Source: Paenibacillus sp. 1781tsa1
GTDB taxonomy: Bacteria; Bacillota; Bacilli; Paenibacillales; Paenibacillaceae
DNA length: 64,000 nucleotides
Assembly: GCF_024159265.1 (NCBI RefSeq)
Contig: NZ_JAMYWY010000001.1
Coordinates: 682,001 to 746,000 of the forward strand
Direction of reading: 5' to 3'
Within the stretch, counting starts at the first letter, position 1; every line of letters starts with the position of its first letter. Shown piece after piece: positions 62,272-64,000 of the stretch. Below the pieces are notes generated by a model, which saw nothing but the letters and a program-made list of their open reading frames with translations, did not search any database and was not told the DNA's origin. Both the position numbers and the translations under genes were made by a program.

Positions 62272-63737
62272 GGCCGTTTTCTCCGGCGAGTGGAATCTTG
62301 AGTGTGAAGAGCTTCCGGACGTTTATTTTTTTTCATGGAAGGCGGCATGGATACGGCCTGTGTGAAATCTCCTGGTATGTAAGGAGAGACGGGGGTCAGA
62401 TAAGACACCCCATAACATTCTAAGGATACGAGATGTACCAAGAGGGCGAATATTCCAATCATAAATCCGAATAATCCAAGAATGGAAGAGATGAGAAGCA
62501 TCCCGATCCGGACATGGGCAGTAGCTCCGCTCAGCACGGTGTTCACGAGAATATAGCTGGAGATAACTGAAATGGCTACCGTGACTATGATGGTGGGAGA
62601 CGTAATCCCCGCGCGAATAGCGGCATCCCCAATGATAAGCCCGCCGACCACGCTGACGGTCTGGCCCAATGCACGTGGTAATCTGCGACCTGCTTCGTTA
62701 AATAGCTCGAACATAAAAATCATCAGAAATGCTTCCAGTGTCACAGGCATGGGCAGGCCCATTCGAGTACCAGCAATTGTAGCCAAGAGCGGTAGCGGGA
62801 TCTGTTCCACATTGAAACTGGTCAGGCCAATATAGAAGGCCGGGAAGAAACAGGCAATCAGCAGTCCGGAGATGCGCAAGATTCGTTCGAAGGTAACGAT
62901 GAAAAACGGTGTACTCCTATCTTCAGGAGATTTCAATTGATTGAAAAGTGTAGTTGGCGCGATGACCGCTACTGGAGAACCTTCAATGAGAACGGCAAAA
63001 CGTCCATTTAACAGGGAGTCGACAACAAAATCAGGACGTTCAGTGTTATCCGTGAGCGGAAAGATGCTCCGAACCCCTCCCATGACAGCCCGCTCCATGA
63101 TCGAGGTACCCAGAATGCCATCGATCTCAATCTGGTCCAGATTGTGTCGTGCTTCTTTTAGAATGTCTGGATTAATAATATCTTTCACATACAGTAGTCC
63201 AATGGCAGTTTGAGTACGACCGCCTTTGACATATTTCTCGTAACACATCGAAGATGTTTTCATCCGTTTGCGAATAAGGGCCACGTTTGTAGTGAGTTCT
63301 TCGGTGAATCCATCGCGCGGGCCTTTAACGGATGTCTCAATGGCTGATTCTTCTGGACTGCGTCCTGGTATATCAGCAATATCCAGACTGCAGGACTGAA
63401 CACCATTATCAAAAATGATCAGTAGTTGTCCACTAAAAATCAACAGATTAAGTTTCTTGAAATTTGTGATATCCTCAATCGGATTTAAGGTTAATCCCAA
63501 CTCTTTGGGTTGTGATTCCTCAATGATTAGAGCATGCTGCTCTAGACGTGGGATAATAAATTGGTTGATTTGTTTACCGTCGACAAGCCCTTCGCAATAC
63601 AGTAAGATTACTGGCTGATCAGATTCGTCTTTAACAGGAAAGGTCTGAATAACGACATCTGCACATGGATTAAACTGCTCTTTCAAAGAGGCAAGCAGTG
63701 TTTCATGGGACGTGGTGTCAATCGCTTGATGCTCCAT
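62268..63737 (-). CDS. Spore germination protein, GerA family
   Basis: The 489-residue membrane protein matches the GerAA family. The soluble N-terminal half includes TNVALIRKRMKTSSM and DPNE-like segments, and five or so helices follow (PAFYIGLTSFNVEQIPLPLL, GLIIGDAAIRAGITSP). ATG 63737 is chosen because GAGGAGG lies just upstream; the frame extends 20 codons further without a site. It overlaps the GerB-type gene by 20 bases and gerC by 4. Sigma-G control is expected, but the promoter lies outside the window. Confidence 0.9.
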   Translation of the reverse strand: MEHQAIDTTSHETLLASLKEQFNPCADVVIQTFPVKDESDQPVILLYCEGLVDGKQINQFIIPRLEQHALIIEESQPKELGLTLNPIEDITNFKKLNLLIFSGQLLIIFDNGVQSCSLDIADIPGRSPEESAIETSVKGPRDGFTEELTTNVALIRKRMKTSSMCYEKYVKGGRTQTAIGLLYVKDIINPDILKEARHNLDQIEIDGILGTSIMERAVMGGVRSIFPLTDNTERPDFVVDSLLNGRFAVLIEGSPVAVIAPTTLFNQLKSPEDRSTPFFIVTFERILRISGLLIACFFPAFYIGLTSFNVEQIPLPLLATIAGTRMGLPMPVTLEAFLMIFMFELFNEAGRRLPRALGQTVSVVGGLIIGDAAIRAGITSPTIIVTVAISVISSYILVNTVLSGATAHVRIGMLLISSILGLFGFMIGIFALLVHLVSLECYGVSYLTPVSPYIPGDFTQAVSMPPSMKKNKRPEALHTQDSTRRRKRP

Positions 63738-64000
63738 GATGTTTCCTCCTCTGATGGCGTGAATGGATAAAGGCAACCGTCGTCGCGATAATCGCAAGTC
63801 CGCTCAGATACACGAGATTGAACGGAAATATGTATTCGACCAGAAGCTTTTCGAAGGTCATATCATCCAGAGGATACAACATGGTTAGAATAAAGAAGAC
63901 ACCTAACGAGATACAACTGATAAGCCTTCTGGTAGAGCTCTTAATATTCCATATTTCTACTACAATATACATGGCGAGACTAATCCGGGTGAACGAGCCT
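63718..64000 (-). CDS. Spore germination permease, GerB family, C-terminal part (5' end outside window)
   Basis: An open frame enters from the right edge and ends at 63718. The 93 visible residues begin GSFTRISLAMYIVVEIWNIK, contain two membrane helices (FFILTMLYPLDD region and YLSGLAIIATTVAFI) and end in a basic tail, HSRHQRRKHHGASSD. Position before gerA and gerC, the 20-base overlap with gerA and the helix pattern point to the GerAB-type permease subunit. The internal ATG at 63972 is not likely to be the start. Confidence 0.75.
   Translation of the reverse strand, partial: GSFTRISLAMYIVVEIWNIKSSTRRLISCISLGVFFILTMLYPLDDMTFEKLLVEYIFPFNLVYLSGLAIIATTVAFIHSRHQRRKHHGASSD

Overview
The window looks like chromosomal DNA from a Gram-positive endospore former, most probably Paenibacillus or a close relative. 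This is inferred from gene content: a Ger-type spore germination operon, EcsAB, bacilliredoxin, YneF, LipL, a YesMN-type sugar-uptake locus and strong AAGGAGG ribosome sites with many TTG/GTG starts. Base composition is mid-GC, apart from an AT-rich patch near 33.6-34.9 kb and a GC-rich stretch inside mutY (18.2-18.6 kb). I see no complete prophage, no IS element, no CRISPR array, no rRNA and no complete tRNA.

Layout. 0-4.4 kb: the tail of a GNAT acetyltransferase, two MFS exporters and a MarR regulator. 4.5-7.7 kb: two adjacent secreted repeat proteins, the second built from nine 43-residue tandem repeats. 7.8-8.5 kb: an AbrB-type antitoxin overlapping a Doc/Fic toxin. 8.6-19.1 kb: ecsAB, an HI0933-family flavoprotein, a sporulation-type sensor kinase, bacilliredoxin, nadE, an alpha/beta hydrolase, acpS and mutY. 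19-31 kb: sodA, signal peptidase I, a QueG-Ogt fusion followed by an HD-GYP protein, yneF, folE, lipL, a second SOD fused to a DUF2935-like domain, a membrane-anchored hydrolase and an IclR regulator with a readable promoter and operator. 31.2-33.5 kb: TPP riboswitch and thiC. 33.6-36 kb: an AT-rich patch with a secreted orphan, a degenerate Asp/Glu racemase-like protein and two short genes under 60 codons. 36.4-38.3 kb: zinc-ribbon/effector-binding protein and WYL regulator. 38.4-42 kb: a vanR-vanS-vanY-vanZ-like operon without vanHAX. 42-50 kb: aconitase, an amidase-domain protein, ddl, uvsE and an inositol-phosphatase-family protein. 50.6-61 kb: a secreted SGNH esterase, then a pectin/rhamnogalacturonan-type uptake locus (two-component system, solute-binding lipoprotein, two permeases, acetylesterase, ASRT-like protein) with a perfect cre site. 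61.1-64 kb: gerC-gerA-gerB genes, the last cut by the window edge.

The most unusual non-coding signal is a pair of diverged 195-bp elements (1943-2137 and 19069-19263). They share four related arms at the same internal offsets (two direct, then two inverted), and both lie between convergent genes. A second small repeat family (about 60 bp, hairpin) occurs upstream of acpS and before folE. A 31-bp exact-looking piece of tRNA-Leu(UAA), covering the anticodon arm, sits downstream of the acetylesterase. The palindrome GTTTCAT-N3-ATGAAAC occurs at the iclR promoter and again upstream of aconitase, hinting at a shared regulator.

All family assignments come from reading motifs by eye. No database search was run.
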